Source of the DNA: an uncultured Chloroflexota bacterium
GTDB lineage: Bacteria > Chloroflexota > Anaerolineae > Promineifilales > Promineifilaceae
DNA length: 39,203 nt
Reading direction: 5' to 3'
Assembly: GCA_900696625.1 (NCBI GenBank)
Contig: CAADGU010000435.1
Span: 1 to 39,203, forward strand
The first letter of the stretch is position 1, and every line of letters begins with the position of its first letter. Shown piece by piece: positions 8,637-17,577 of this stretch. The translations under genes and the position numbers were made by a program. Below the pieces are notes generated by a model. The model was not told the origin of the DNA. It ran no database searches and worked only from the letters and a program-made list of their open reading frames with translations.

Positions 8637-9428
8637 ATGAAACTACTCGAAGGTAAAAAAGCACTCATTTTTGGTATTGCCAACAAAAACTCCATCGCCT
8701 GGGGCATTGCCCAGGCGCTGCACGAACATGGGGCGCAGTTGGCGTTTAGTTATGGTTTTGAGCAATTGGAGAAACGGGTACGGCCGTTGGCCGAACAACT
8801 CGGCGTCGAATTTGTCGAAGAATGTAACATCGAAGATGACGCCCAAATTGAGCGCACCTTCCAAAAAGTGGGCGACCATTTTGGCAGCCTGGACATCCTG
8901 GTACACGCCATTGCCCACGCCAAACGAGAGGATTTGGACGGCCGTTTTGTAGACACCAGCCGCGATGGCTTCCGCCTGGCCCTGGACGTCAGCGTCTACA
9001 GTCTGGTCTCGCTCACCCGCGCCGCCGTCCCCCTGATGAGCAACGGTGGCAGTGTACTCTGCCTCACCTACTACGGCGCGGAAAAGGTCGTACCCCATTA
9101 CAACGTGATGGGCGTAGCCAAGGCAGCGCTGGAAGCCAGCACCCGCTACCTGGCAGCCGACCTCGGCCCGCAAAACATCCGCGTCAACGCCATCTCGGCC
9201 GGCGCCATCAAAACCCTCTCCGCCTCCGGCATTGCCGGGTTCCGCAAAATGCTGCGGTACACCGAAGAGCGCGCCCCCCTGCGCCGCAACGTAGACCAGC
9301 GAGAAGTCGGCCAGACCGCCCTCTGGTTATGCAGCGACCTCAGCAGCGGCGTCACCGGCGAAATCATCTACGTAGACGCCGGTTATCATATTCTGGGTAT
9401 GCCCGAACCGCCGGAAAAGTGGGAATAA
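8637..9428 (+). CDS. fabI: Enoyl-[acyl-carrier-protein] reductase, FabI type
   Basis: The 263-residue short-chain dehydrogenase catalyses the last, NAD(P)H-dependent reduction of each fatty-acid elongation cycle. The FabI-specific cofactor loop [13 protein letters not shown] is at residues 13-25, [11 protein letters not shown] at about 88-98 and [24 protein letters not shown] at 143-166. The catalytic Tyr155 and Lys162 have the FabI spacing of Y-x6-K, and the [11 protein letters not shown] loop follows. ATG 8637 is chosen over an upstream in-frame codon because AGGAG lies 5 bases before it. It is a complete gene of normal length. Confidence 0.96.
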   Translation: MKLLEGKKALIFGIANKNSIAWGIAQALHEHGAQLAFSYGFEQLEKRVRPLAEQLGVEFVEECNIEDDAQIERTFQKVGDHFGSLDILVHAIAHAKREDLDGRFVDTSRDGFRLALDVSVYSLVSLTRAAVPLMSNGGSVLCLTYYGAEKVVPHYNVMGVAKAALEASTRYLAADLGPQNIRVNAISAGAIKTLSASGIAGFRKMLRYTEERAPLRRNVDQREVGQTALWLCSDLSSGVTGEIIYVDAGYHILGMPEPPEKWE

Positions 9429-9490
9429 ACCGCAAGTAAAAACGAAACCTTGATATTCCATGATAACCTCGTCAGCTAACTGACCTGCGT

Positions 9491-9518
9491 TTGACAAACC
9501 AGAGTCATCCGCTATACT
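9491..9518 (+). promoter_or_regulatory. Strong sigma-70-type promoter for metK
   Basis: TTGACA at 9491-9496 and TATACT at 9513-9518 are 16 bases apart. The expected transcript starts near 9525, about 35 bases before the SAM riboswitch. The stretch between fabI and this promoter (9429-9490) shows only a small GTCAG/CTGAC hairpin. Confidence 0.8.
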
Positions 9519-9558
9519 GGCGGCGAATTTTGTGACAACTGTTTGTCAATTTCACAAT

Positions 9559-9655
9559 CTTATCCAGAGCAGTGGAGGGACCGGCCCGATGAAACTGCAG
9601 CAACCCCCAATTCAGGGAAAGGTGCTAATTCCGGCAGCCACGGCTGAACGATAAG
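9559..9655 (+). ncRNA. SAM-I (S-box) riboswitch
   Basis: The sequence contains the S-box hallmarks in order: P1 strand CTTATC (9559-9564), CAGAG, GTGGAGGGACCGGCCCGATGA, GCAACC, GGTGCTAATTCC and the closing P1 strand GATAAG (9650-9655). This aptamer binds S-adenosylmethionine and terminates transcription when SAM is abundant. Its position before metK fits feedback control of SAM synthesis. Read by eye; a covariance-model search was not possible. Confidence 0.95.
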
Positions 9656-9674
9656 CGGAAACTGGAAAGTCAGT

Positions 9675-9707
9675 AAAAGCCTCTTGTGCAGCCAGGAGGC
9701 TTTTTTT
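9675..9707 (+). terminator. Rho-independent terminator of the SAM riboswitch
   Basis: The arm AAAAGCCTC (9675-9683) pairs with GAGGCTTTT and is followed by seven T residues at 9701-9707. It lies 20 bases downstream of the riboswitch P1 helix, where the expression platform of an S-box switch is expected. Confidence 0.88.
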
Positions 9708-9720
9708 ATTGCTTATATTT

Positions 9721-9752
9721 TGAGATTGGGAATGGGGACATTCCCAATCTCA
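9721..9752 (+). repeat. Perfect spacer hairpin with GNRA-type loop in the metK leader
   Basis: Bases 9721-9734 pair perfectly with 9739-9752 (14 bp) around the loop GGGA. It belongs to the GAGATTGG word family. It sits between the riboswitch terminator and the metK ribosome binding site GGAGG (about 9763-9767). Confidence 0.8.
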
Positions 9753-9777
9753 CACTTACTTTGGAGGTATAAACCAA

Positions 9778-11007
9778 ATGCTCAATTTTATGACAGCACC
9801 CAGCTTACTGTTCACGTCAGAATCGGTGACGGAAGGCCACCCGGACAAAATGTGTGACCAGATTAGCGATGCCGTATTGGACGCTATTCTGGCTCAGGAC
9901 CCCTATGCGCGAGTGGCTTGCGAAACGGCCGTGAAAACCGGCTTCGTCATGCTCTTAGGCGAAATCACCACCTCCGCCCATGTTAATTATGACAAACTGG
10001 TGCGCCAGGTGGTGAATGACATTGGCTTCGACAGCAGCGACAAAGGGTTCGATGGTAACACCTGTTCCGTCCAGGTCGCCATCGCCGCCCAAAGCGCCGA
10101 CATCGCCCAGGGCGTAGACAAAGCCCTGGAATACCGCCACCAAAACGGCAACCAGGACGCCGAAATTGAAGCGTTAGGCGCGGGCGACCAGGGTATGATG
10201 TTTGGTTATGCCTGCAACGAAACTGAAACCCTGATGCCCCTGCCCATCTATCTGGCCCATGCACTCGCCCGCCGTTTAAGCCAGGTGCGCCGCGATGGTA
10301 CGTTGCCCTGGGTTCGCCCTGACGGCAAAGCGCAGGTAACGGTGGAATACAGCCACGGCAAACCCCGCCGCGTCACCACCGTCCTCGTCAGCACCCAACA
10401 TGCGCCTGAAATAGATAATGAGACCGTTCGCCAGAGCATTATTGAACATGTCATTCTGCCCGTCATCCCTGCCGCACTGGTAGACGAAGAGATGCGTATT
10501 TATGTAAACCCCACCGGCCGTTTTGTGGTGGGGGGACCACTGGGTGATGCCGGCCTGACCGGGCGCAAAATCATCGTAGACACCTATGGCGGCATGGGGC
10601 GGCACGGCGGCGGCGCGTTCAGTGGCAAGGATTGCACCAAAGTAGACCGCAGCGCCGCTTACGCCGCGCGGTGGGTGGCCAAAAACCTGGTCGCCGCCGG
10701 TCTGGCCGAACGGTGTGAAGTGCAGGTGGCCTACGCCATCGGCGTGGCCCGCCCGCTGAGCATCAACGTGGAAACCTTTGGCACCAGTCAGTATACTTCG
10801 AAGCAACTGGTACAGCTTATCGAAGAGAACTTTGATTTGCGACCAGGGGCGATTATTCGAGACCTGGATTTACGCCGGCCCATTTACCGGGCTACGGCCG
10901 CTTACGGCCATTTTGGTCGCCACGATATTGACGCCCCCTGGGAAAATACGGATCGCGCCGAGGCCCTGCGCGTAGCGGCGGCCCGGTTTGAGCCGGCTTA
11001 CGCCTGA
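9778..11007 (+). CDS. metK: S-adenosylmethionine synthetase
   Basis: The 409-residue cytosolic enzyme makes SAM from methionine and ATP. The family motifs are complete: [21 protein letters not shown] near the N terminus (ATP/metal binding HPDK at 21-24), [12 protein letters not shown] (methionine-adjacent loop), [21 protein letters not shown], and the P-loop-like [19 protein letters not shown]. The C-terminal [22 protein letters not shown] is also present. ATG 9778 follows GGAGG by about 10 bases; an ATG at codon 5 is possible. Expression is controlled by the SAM riboswitch upstream. A 64-bp palindromic element follows the stop by 7 bases. Confidence 0.97.
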   Translation: MLNFMTAPSLLFTSESVTEGHPDKMCDQISDAVLDAILAQDPYARVACETAVKTGFVMLLGEITTSAHVNYDKLVRQVVNDIGFDSSDKGFDGNTCSVQVAIAAQSADIAQGVDKALEYRHQNGNQDAEIEALGAGDQGMMFGYACNETETLMPLPIYLAHALARRLSQVRRDGTLPWVRPDGKAQVTVEYSHGKPRRVTTVLVSTQHAPEIDNETVRQSIIEHVILPVIPAALVDEEMRIYVNPTGRFVVGGPLGDAGLTGRKIIVDTYGGMGRHGGGAFSGKDCTKVDRSAAYAARWVAKNLVAAGLAERCEVQVAYAIGVARPLSINVETFGTSQYTSKQLVQLIEENFDLRPGAIIRDLDLRRPIYRATAAYGHFGRHDIDAPWENTDRAEALRVAAARFEPAYA

Positions 11008-11014
11008 CCCATCA

Positions 11015-11078
11015 AGTGCCAGGCAAGGGACAGAACCATTTCAGCTAACCAGAGCCGCACCGCCCCTTGCCTGGCACT
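11015..11078. repeat. 64-bp palindromic element, copy 1
   Basis: The element begins with AGTGCCAGGCAAGGG and ends with the matching CCCCTTGCCTGGCACT. The central part holds the conserved TAACCAGAG. It lies just after the metK stop. The other copies are at 11157, 14016 and 26327. Confidence 0.85.
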
Positions 11079-11156
11079 ACCAGCGTGAGTTATTTCCTAC
11101 TGCCTTCACGTTTTCTTTATGCCATAATAGCCCCTATTGAATCATTACTTATAAGT

Positions 11157-11219
11157 AGTGCCAGGCACATGGCATTTCATTCTGAATAACCAAAACTGTT
11201 TTGCCCTGTGCCTGGCACT
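11157..11219. repeat. 63-bp palindromic element, diverged copy 2
   Basis: The outer arms AGTGCCAGGC and GCCTGGCACT are conserved. The inner arms changed on both sides (CACATGGCA against TGCCCTGTG), so pairing is largely kept. It ends 23 bases before the GTG start of the response regulator. Confidence 0.8.
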
Positions 11220-11242
11220 TTTCACCAAACGAGGAGCAACAA

Positions 11243-11623
11243 GTGACATTCACGATTTTGGTGGTAGATGATGAACCGGCCCTGCGTGACCTGATTGGGC
11301 AGATGTTGGAGATTGGCGGTTATGCCGTGCAAGAAGCCAGCGATGGTGAAGAAGCGCTGGACATGATTGACGAAAATCCGCCGGATGCGGTGATTCTGGA
11401 TGTGATGATGCCGGAGATGGACGGGATTACGGTATGCAAAACGCTGCGAGCCAATCCGGCAACAGCCGTGCTGCCCGTCGTCATGCTCAGCGGCAAAACA
11501 CAGCGAGAGGCGGTAGCCGAAGGGCTGGCAGCGGGGGCCAACAAGTATTTATGTAAACCAGCCTCGTTTGAAGAACTGATGAATAGTTTAGAGGAAGTGT
11601 TGGCGGTCACGGCCGTGTCCTGA
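11243..11623 (+). CDS. Receiver-only response regulator (CheY-like)
   Basis: The 126-residue protein is a lone REC domain. It has the acidic pair DDE at residues 9-11, the phospho-acceptor Asp53 in [13 protein letters not shown], the switch Ser83 in VVMLSGK and Lys105 in KYLCKPASF. There is no output domain, so it must act through a protein partner or as a phosphate shuttle. GTG 11243 is chosen because GAGGAG lies about 7 bases upstream; an earlier TTG at 11201 would translate the palindromic element. It is not adjacent to a kinase. The two kinase-like genes in the window (4725 and 17578) are possible but unproven partners. Confidence 0.9.
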   Translation: MTFTILVVDDEPALRDLIGQMLEIGGYAVQEASDGEEALDMIDENPPDAVILDVMMPEMDGITVCKTLRANPATAVLPVVMLSGKTQREAVAEGLAAGANKYLCKPASFEELMNSLEEVLAVTAVS

Positions 11624-11637
11624 TTCCTGCCCCCTTC

Positions 11638-11667
11638 GAGATTGGAGACGACCCCATCTCCAATCTC
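11638..11667. repeat. Spacer hairpin (GAGATTGGAGA word)
   Basis: Bases 11638-11648 pair perfectly with 11657-11667 (11 bp, 8-base loop). It lies between the response regulator stop and the TSUP permease gene. It has the same word family as the repeats at 9721, 15992 and 21377. Confidence 0.75.
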
Positions 11668-11733
11668 CAATTTCCCTCCCCACACAGCAAAGGTTACAAT
11701 TGCATATCTCTGACAAAGGAAGGCGATGCACAA

Positions 11734-12498
11734 ATGATCAGCAGCGTTGAGTTTTTCCTGGTAGCATTGGCAGCGGTGGCAGCCGGCGCTGTGAATGCCC
11801 TGGCGGGCGGCGGCACACTCATCACGTTTCCTGTCCTGGTCGCTGTGGGCATCCCCCCCATTAGCGCCAACATCACCAACACGGTCGCCCTCTCGCCTGG
11901 TTATTTGGGGGCAACGATGGGGCAGGCCAAAGACCTGCACGGACAGCGACGGCGCTTGTGGCTGACGCTGCCAGCCGGTGTAATAGGTGGTGTTTTGGGG
12001 GCTATTTTGCTATTACAGACGCAGGAGCGGGTTTTTCAAGCGTTAGTGCCATACCTGATATTGTTGGCCTCTGGGCTGCTGGCGATACAGGAACGGCTGC
12101 GCGGATGGCTGGTGCGTCGTCGTGAGCAGAAAGGAACAGGCGCAGCCAATGAAACGGCCGTCATTTTGCCCGTAGGATTGGCGGCCGTCTATGGTGGTTA
12201 TTTTGGGGCGGGGGTAAGCGTGATGGTGCTGGCCGTGCTAGGCCTATTTCTGGATGATACCCTCACCCGTTTGAACGCCCTGAAACAGGCGATTTCCTTT
12301 GCCATCAATATCACCGCCGCTCTCTTTTTTCTCTTTTCCGGGCAGGTGGTGTGGGCGGTGGCGCTGGTGATGGCCGGGGGGGCGTTATTAGGTGGTGTGG
12401 TAGGTGGCCGCTTAGCCAGCCGCATTAAGCCTTCCAGTCTACGCCGGGTAGTAGTGCTGATTGGTGTCGTGGTCGCCATCATTTATCTGCTGCGGTGA
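11734..12498 (+). CDS. TSUP family membrane permease (TauE/SafE-like)
   Basis: The 254-residue protein is almost wholly hydrophobic, with about eight predicted transmembrane helices in two halves. The family-typical glycine-rich segment [23 protein letters not shown] near residues 20-45 and the related [19 protein letters not shown] in the second half mark the two repeats of the TSUP fold. Such permeases export or import small anions, often sulfite, sulfonates or organosulfur compounds; the substrate here cannot be told from sequence. A charged loop (RRREQKGTG) separates the halves. It is preceded by AAGGAAGG and followed, 69 bases after its stop, by the dihydropyrimidinase. Confidence 0.85.
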   Translation: MISSVEFFLVALAAVAAGAVNALAGGGTLITFPVLVAVGIPPISANITNTVALSPGYLGATMGQAKDLHGQRRRLWLTLPAGVIGGVLGAILLLQTQERVFQALVPYLILLASGLLAIQERLRGWLVRRREQKGTGAANETAVILPVGLAAVYGGYFGAGVSVMVLAVLGLFLDDTLTRLNALKQAISFAINITAALFFLFSGQVVWAVALVMAGGALLGGVVGGRLASRIKPSSLRRVVVLIGVVVAIIYLLR

Positions 12499-12499
12499 G

Positions 12500-12557
12500 A
12501 TGAGGGATGAGAATGGGAGATTGAGAGACTGAGAGATTGATAATCTCCTAATCTCAG
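12500..12557. repeat. Iterated-word spacer repeat
   Basis: Tandem words of the GAGATTGAGAGACTGAGA type face AATCTCCTAATCTCAG. The inverted repeat is imperfect. It separates the TSUP permease from the dihydropyrimidinase gene. Confidence 0.6.
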
Positions 12558-12567
12558 AACAAAAACA

Positions 12568-13932
12568 ATGTCTAGTCCCGCAAAATTTGACCTGGTAATC
12601 AAAAACGGAATGGTGGTCACGGCCGTGACCACCTTCCCCGCCGACATCGCCATTAACGGCGAAACGATTGCCGCCGTAGGGCTTGGGCTGCACGGGCGGC
12701 GCGAGATTGAAGCAGCGGGCAAACTGGTGCTGCCCGGCGCAGTGGACATGCACGTACACCTGCAAATGCCCATCGGCCGTTTTGTTTCCACCGATGACTT
12801 TTACAGCGGCACGGCAGCCGCCGCTTTTGGGGGAACCACCAGCATCATTGACTTTGTGGAAACCGCGCCAGACGAGACGATGGTAGCGGCCATTGCCACC
12901 CGCCGCGCCCTGGCCGACCCGCGGGTGGTGGTGGATTACGGCCTGCATATGACCATTACCCCCAGCGATATTCCTAAGTTGGATCAGGCGCCGGCGGCGT
13001 TTGCCGCCGGGTGTACCAGTTTTAAGCTGTATATGGCCTATGGGCACCGGCTGGATGATGGGCAGCTATTGAAGGCGCTCACGGCCGTACACGCCGTTGG
13101 TGGTCTGCCGGTGGTTCATGCCGAAAATTGGGACGTGATTCAGGCGTTGGTGGCCGAAAATGTGGCGCACGGCCGTACCACCCCCCACTGGCATCCGCGC
13201 AGCCGCCCAGCCCTGTTTGAAGCGGAAGCGACGGGGCGCGTCATTGACATCGCCGCCTTTGTGGGCACACCCGTGCATATTTTCCACGTCTCTTGCGGCG
13301 CAGCAGCGGCGCGCATTGCCGCAGCGCGGGCGCGCGGGCTGCCGGTGACGGGCGAAACCTGCCCGCAGTATCTTTTCTTGACGCAAGAGGTATATGACCG
13401 GCCTGGGGTAGACGGAACGTTACCCGTTTGTGCGCCGCCCATTCGGGAAAAGTTTGAACAGGCGGCGTTGTGGGCAGCCCTGCAACGTGGCGATTTGCAA
13501 ATAATTACCACCGATCACTGCCCCTTTACGGCGGCGGAAAAGGGGACGGGGCTGGCGAATTACAGCCAGATTCCGGGCGGTGTGCCTTCCATTGAAATGC
13601 GGTTGGCGGCCGTGTATGGCGGTGGCGTGGCACGGGGCTTGCTGACGCTGCCACAGTGGGTGGACGTGTGCTGCACCACGCCGGCGCGGCTGATGGGATT
13701 GGCAAAAAAAGGACACATCGCGCCAGGGTATGATGCCGATGTGGTCATTTTTGACCCGGATTCACCCTGGACGGTGACGCCACAAACGCTGCATGAGACC
13801 GCCGGTTGGACGCCCTATGAGGGGCTGGCGCTGCCGGGCCGGGTGCAGACGGCCATCATTCGCGGGCAAGTAGTGGTGGTGGAGGGGGAATTGCAGGTGG
13901 GGGCAGGCTACGGCCGTTACCTGAGAGGGTAA
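12568..13932 (+). CDS. Dihydropyrimidinase / D-hydantoinase
   Basis: The 454-residue amidohydrolase opens dihydropyrimidine or hydantoin rings. The complete binuclear metal site of the family is visible: His62 and His64 in DMHVHLQ, the carboxylated Lys153 in SFKLYMAYG, His184 in VVHAEN, His240 in IFHVSC and Asp316 in TTDHCPF. The substrate-binding Tyr155 follows the lysine at the usual spacing, and TTSIIDF and ETCPQYLFLT are also typical. The residue spacing matches D-hydantoinases almost exactly. Allantoinase or dihydroorotase is less likely given this pattern. It could act in pyrimidine catabolism, but no beta-ureidopropionase or dihydropyrimidine dehydrogenase is adjacent. The neighbouring TSUP gene may supply a linked permease (inference). 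Confidence 0.92.
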   Translation: MSSPAKFDLVIKNGMVVTAVTTFPADIAINGETIAAVGLGLHGRREIEAAGKLVLPGAVDMHVHLQMPIGRFVSTDDFYSGTAAAAFGGTTSIIDFVETAPDETMVAAIATRRALADPRVVVDYGLHMTITPSDIPKLDQAPAAFAAGCTSFKLYMAYGHRLDDGQLLKALTAVHAVGGLPVVHAENWDVIQALVAENVAHGRTTPHWHPRSRPALFEAEATGRVIDIAAFVGTPVHIFHVSCGAAAARIAAARARGLPVTGETCPQYLFLTQEVYDRPGVDGTLPVCAPPIREKFEQAALWAALQRGDLQIITTDHCPFTAAEKGTGLANYSQIPGGVPSIEMRLAAVYGGGVARGLLTLPQWVDVCCTTPARLMGLAKKGHIAPGYDADVVIFDPDSPWTVTPQTLHETAGWTPYEGLALPGRVQTAIIRGQVVVVEGELQVGAGYGRYLRG

Positions 13933-14015
13933 GCAGTGACTCTACCGTACATCGTAGCGTACGCCTGTTCTGCGGATGAGAGTATGGTGAAGAGAGCAAA
14001 TTAAAATCCCATAGC

Positions 14016-14079
14016 AGTGCCAGGCAAGGGGCATAACCACTTTGCTTAATCAGAGTTTCATTGCCCCTTGCCTGGCACT
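14016..14079. repeat. 64-bp palindromic element, copy 3
   Basis: It starts AGTGCCAGGCAAGGGGC and ends GCCCCTTGCCTGGCACT, giving perfect arms of 17 bases. It lies 83 bases after the dihydropyrimidinase stop and directly upstream of a promoter. Bases 13933-14015 hold nothing else recognisable. Confidence 0.88.
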
Positions 14080-14090
14080 ATACCCCACAT

Positions 14091-14120
14091 TTGCTACACA
14101 CTTCCCCCCTACTATATAAT
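14091..14120 (+). promoter_or_regulatory. Putative promoter for the Calx-beta/PPC secreted protein
   Basis: TTGCTA at 14091-14096 and a perfect TATAAT at 14115-14120 are 18 bases apart. Transcription would begin about 36 bases before ATG 14163. Confidence 0.6.
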
Positions 14121-14162
14121 CCACCCGTGGAACACCTTCCCGGAGAACAGGTTTCAAGACCA

Positions 14163-15992
14163 ATGAAACATATTTCAAAACCATCCCGAACACCTTATCG
14201 CCTTGCCATTTTGGCTATTTGCTTGCTGACGCTTACCTTTGCCGGGATTTCTAGCCTATCACCACAGCCACCCGCCGCCAGCGCCTACCAACTGCCCATC
14301 ATCTCCATTCCCCAAAACCAATACTTTGTGAATGAAGGCAGCATCGTCAACATCACCGTGCAAATCAATATACCACCAGACGCGGCCACACCCGCATCGG
14401 TATCTTATGCCACCACACCAATCACGGCCGTGCCCGGCACCGATTACACTTCCGCCAGCGGCGTCATCACCTTTACCAATAACTCACCCCTCCAGGTCGT
14501 CATCCCCATCCAAACCAACGTCAACAATGCTTCTTTATCTGACCGCACTTTTACATTTTCCATCTCCAATCCCACTAACGCCACCACCAACCCCTCCCAA
14601 TCTTCCACCCTGGTCACCATTCGCAACACCAACGTCACCGCCACCCCCACTCCCACCGGCGGCCCACCTATATTTGCTGACGCCTTAGAGCCAAATAACA
14701 GCTTCAATGAAGCCAGCAACGTAGACGCGGGCGGCGCGGCCCGGTGCAACCTCACCTTTTACCCGCCGGGCGACCAGGACTTTTTTCGCTGGTGGGGGCA
14801 GGCCGGCATCTCTTATCGTGTTTTCACTCGTGATTTGGCTGCCGGGCTGGACACGCAATTACAGGTCTTCAACACCAACCAGAACCTGATTGCCGAAAAT
14901 GATGACGAGACGCCCGGTGGCCGCAGTTCCAGTGTCACTTTCACGGCCAACGTCACCGGTTTCTACTTTGCGCGGGTCATTAACACCATTCCCGGCGACC
15001 CCGTAGACAAAACTTACTGCTTTGAAGTATCGCGTTTCTTGGATCCAACCCCCTCCCCGCCGCCTGCCTTCCCGCCGGGCGCTGATTCCTGCGAATTCAA
15101 CAGTACACTTGAGTATGCCTGTTTGATTGTCGTCAATGAAACACTCTCCTTAAATTTCATTCCCACGCTGGGCAGTCACCAAGACACTGACATGTTTCGG
15201 CTGTGGGTAAAACCGGGCATCTATTACACCTGCGAAACCAATATTCCTGCCGGTTCTGCCGCCGACACCAACATAATTTTACTCGATGGCAATGGCAACC
15301 CTTTTAACCCCTGGATCGGCAATGATGATAAAGAGCCGGGCGACCTGGGCAGCATAGTCTCTTACCTGTCCACCTATACCGGTTGGCTGTTCATCGAAGT
15401 CGGGCCGGTGAATGTGCCGCCGCTGGCCGAAGCGTCACAGCACACCTACACGCTAACCTGTACGCAATTGGTAGCCACGCCCACCCCCACCGCCACCAAT
15501 ACCGCCACGCCGGCGCCGCCAGCGCCACCGGGCAGCGGCGGTGGCTTCTTTACGCCCACACCCCAACCCACCTTTGAATTTCCAACGCCCTTGCCCACAC
15601 CCACGCCCATCAACCCGGCCGACTTTATTCCCACGCCGGTGCCGCCGCCGTTGGTGGATGTGCAGCCACTGCCAACGGCCACGGCCGTGGCCGGCAGCGG
15701 CCAACTCATCACCATTGATGTCACCATTTTCTACGACAGTAATAACAACTATCTGCCCGAACTGACGGAGGGCATTGTGGGGGTAGATGTGGCCCTCTTT
15801 GACAATGCCACCAGAGATCTACTCTCTTACGGCCAGACCAATGATGCCGGCATGATACGCTTTGAAGTCCAGGCTGCCGGTACGGTGCGTATCGTCGTCC
15901 CGTTTTTGAATTACAGCCAGGTCATTACCCAATCTACCGATCAAGTACTCATACGTGTCGCGCCCGGCACGTTGCCAATTGGGATTCCTTGA
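14163..15992 (+). CDS. Secreted multi-domain surface protein (Calx-beta, two PPC-like domains, Thr/Pro linker)
   Basis: The protein has about 609 residues. A signal peptide (basic residues, then LAILAICLLTLTFAG and an ASA-type cleavage site near 40) is followed by a Calx-beta-like beta-sandwich (NEGSIVNITVQI, TAVPGTDYTSASGVITF). Two pre-peptidase C-terminal-like domains come next (EPNNSFNEASNVD...DQDFFRWW and a second with DTDMFRLWVKPG). A TPTPTAT/PTPLPTPTP linker leads to a final SdrD-B/Cna-B-like domain (IFYDSNNNYLPELTEGIVGVDVALFD). Such architectures are adhesins or enzyme accessories at the cell surface. There is no catalytic domain, sortase signal or C-terminal anchor. ATG 14163 is chosen because it opens the signal peptide; an upstream GTG frame would include part of the palindromic element. 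Confidence 0.82.
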   Translation: MKHISKPSRTPYRLAILAICLLTLTFAGISSLSPQPPAASAYQLPIISIPQNQYFVNEGSIVNITVQINIPPDAATPASVSYATTPITAVPGTDYTSASGVITFTNNSPLQVVIPIQTNVNNASLSDRTFTFSISNPTNATTNPSQSSTLVTIRNTNVTATPTPTGGPPIFADALEPNNSFNEASNVDAGGAARCNLTFYPPGDQDFFRWWGQAGISYRVFTRDLAAGLDTQLQVFNTNQNLIAENDDETPGGRSSSVTFTANVTGFYFARVINTIPGDPVDKTYCFEVSRFLDPTPSPPPAFPPGADSCEFNSTLEYACLIVVNETLSLNFIPTLGSHQDTDMFRLWVKPGIYYTCETNIPAGSAADTNIILLDGNGNPFNPWIGNDDKEPGDLGSIVSYLSTYTGWLFIEVGPVNVPPLAEASQHTYTLTCTQLVATPTPTATNTATPAPPAPPGSGGGFFTPTPQPTFEFPTPLPTPTPINPADFIPTPVPPPLVDVQPLPTATAVAGSGQLITIDVTIFYDSNNNYLPELTEGIVGVDVALFDNATRDLLSYGQTNDAGMIRFEVQAAGTVRIVVPFLNYSQVITQSTDQVLIRVAPGTLPIGIP

Positions 15993-16036
15993 GAGACTGG
16001 GGATTGGAGACTAGAAGTCTCCAATCCCCAGTCTCT
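15992..16036. repeat. Perfect 21-bp spacer hairpin (GAGATTGGAGA word family)
   Basis: Bases 15992-16012 pair without mismatch with 16016-16036 around a 3-base loop. The repeat starts at the last base of the previous stop codon and ends 15 bases before the next ATG (16052). Confidence 0.85.
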
Positions 16037-16051
16037 AAAAGACTCACATTC

Positions 16052-17488
16052 ATGTCCATCGAGCCAGCCGAAGAAATCACACCTGAAACCACATCCACTG
16101 CGACCGAGTCATCAGTTGCCGAGTCACCTGCCGCCGAATCCTGGTTTTCTGGCTTGAGCCAAAACAAGCCATTGTTGTTTGGCGTGGGCGGGGTGGCGTT
16201 AGCTGGATTGGGCGTTTTGTTCTGCGTCATTTGCATTCTGGGGGTGCTGTTGGTGCGGGAAATGCGTGAAGATGTGACGGCTACGGCCGTGCCCATTCCC
16301 ACCCCCACCGCTCTGGCCAGCCTGCCCACCGGCCAACCCCAGGTACAGGGGCTCAGCAGCTCCGGGGCCATCTCCGTTACCCTGGGCACACCCGTCCTGC
16401 TGCAATTCGGGGGGCAGGATTTTGACGTACTCACCGACGTTATCGGCGCCGATGGCGTCTGGACGCCCGGCGCCATCGGCGAACGGCAGGCATCCTGGGT
16501 CAAGGATACGGTGGTCAATTACGTCATTGGCCTACCAGACGTGGCCGCCAATGAAAACCTGCTGACACAGCTGATACCCGGCGACGAGATTAAACTGATC
16601 ACCAACGGCCGTACCAGCTTCACCTTTGCCTTTTACGAACGCACTTTCGTCTCGGCCACCGACCGCGCCGTTTATGCCCAGCAAACGCCGGGCATCACCC
16701 TCATCTTGCTCAAATCAGACGGCAGTGACCGGCTGGTGGTGCGTGGCCGCGCCGTCACCGCCGAAGCCCAAAACGCGCCACAAAACGTGGTCAACATCGG
16801 CGAAACGGCCCAACTAGACAATGTGCAAATCACCGCCAACTCCGCCATCTACATCGCCGACCGCCCCGAAATCCCATCCGGTTTTGCCTTCTTCCAGGTA
16901 GATTACACCATCCAGAACGTGGGGCTGACGGCGCTGGACACCAGTATCCTGCAAATGACGCTGGTGGATCAATTGGGCAACCGCTATGCGCTGAACCAGG
17001 CAGCCACCCAATCTGGCAACTACCCCATTCTGAATGGCTTCCTCAATGCCAACCAGACCACCAACGCCACCGCCGGCTATCAGGTACCGTTAGGGCTAAC
17101 CAGTGAAACGGTGAATTGGGTCGTTACCAATCAAGATACGGGCGCACAAGTCTTCATCACGCTACCCTTTACCGGGGGCGAAACGGCCGTGCAAGGCGCC
17201 AGCATCGCCCTCTTCCGCGCCGAAGTCTCCAGCGACCTCACCAGCCTGCAATTAGGCGGGCAGATCACCAACCTGGGCACACAACCCCTCATCGTCACCG
17301 AATCAGACATTCGCCTCACTTCACCTGATGGCGCTGTGTACCTGTTGTTATCCACCAATCCCCCCCTGCCCTGGACGGTCACATCTGGCCAGACTGTACA
17401 ATTCTTCGTCACCTACCAGCGCCCACCGGGGGGCACGGCCGTGTTCCGCGTCCTCAATCAGGAGTTTCAGATTACGGAACAGCCCTGA
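16052..17488 (+). CDS. Membrane protein with a degenerate sortase-like domain and DUF4352-like C-terminal part
   Basis: The protein has about 478 residues: an acidic Ser/Thr-rich N terminus, one transmembrane helix at about 41-68 and a short Thr/Pro linker. A domain at about 100-240 then resembles class E sortases in LLTQLIPGDEIKLITNG and in GITLILL...DRLVVRGRAV. In active sortases that last region reads TLITC followed by a catalytic Arg strand. Here the Cys position is Leu and the upstream catalytic His is not recognisable, so an active transpeptidase is unlikely. From about residue 250 the sequence resembles DUF4352/FxLYD-type beta domains (FFQVDYTIQNVGLTALD; LQLGGQITNLGTQPLIVTESDI). The function is unknown. 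ATG 16052 is preferred over 15989, which would translate the spacer hairpin. Confidence 0.68.
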   Translation: MSIEPAEEITPETTSTATESSVAESPAAESWFSGLSQNKPLLFGVGGVALAGLGVLFCVICILGVLLVREMREDVTATAVPIPTPTALASLPTGQPQVQGLSSSGAISVTLGTPVLLQFGGQDFDVLTDVIGADGVWTPGAIGERQASWVKDTVVNYVIGLPDVAANENLLTQLIPGDEIKLITNGRTSFTFAFYERTFVSATDRAVYAQQTPGITLILLKSDGSDRLVVRGRAVTAEAQNAPQNVVNIGETAQLDNVQITANSAIYIADRPEIPSGFAFFQVDYTIQNVGLTALDTSILQMTLVDQLGNRYALNQAATQSGNYPILNGFLNANQTTNATAGYQVPLGLTSETVNWVVTNQDTGAQVFITLPFTGGETAVQGASIALFRAEVSSDLTSLQLGGQITNLGTQPLIVTESDIRLTSPDGAVYLLLSTNPPLPWTVTSGQTVQFFVTYQRPPGGTAVFRVLNQEFQITEQP

Positions 17489-17493
17489 TGCGC

Positions 17494-17522
17494 GATGCGT
17501 GACCTGAGCGTTCTCACGCATC
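17494..17522. repeat. Spacer hairpin (word GATGCGTGA)
   Basis: GATGCGTGA at 17494-17502 pairs with TCACGCATC at 17514-17522. The same word forms the core of the hairpin at 29661-29697, and a related word that of 38367-38408. Confidence 0.7.
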
Positions 17523-17565
17523 ACGAATTACACTCCTCCTTTACTCCCCCCTCGGCCCCCTGTGT

Positions 17566-17571
17566 TATAAT
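17566..17571 (+). promoter_or_regulatory. Putative -10 box giving a leaderless transcript
   Basis: A perfect TATAAT lies only 6 bases before GTG 17578, so transcription would begin at or next to the start codon. The 13-base context CCTGTGTTATAAT is identical to that of the box at 22423. No clear -35 box is seen. Confidence 0.5.
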
Positions 17572-17577
17572 GCCAGC

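Noticed and set aside
10276-10806. A 176-codon open frame on the minus strand inside metK
   Set aside because: It is a shadow of metK, which is certain; no family features.
11100-11128. Promoter with CATAAT before the response regulator
   Set aside because: The -10-like CATAAT lacks any acceptable -35 sequence at the right distance.
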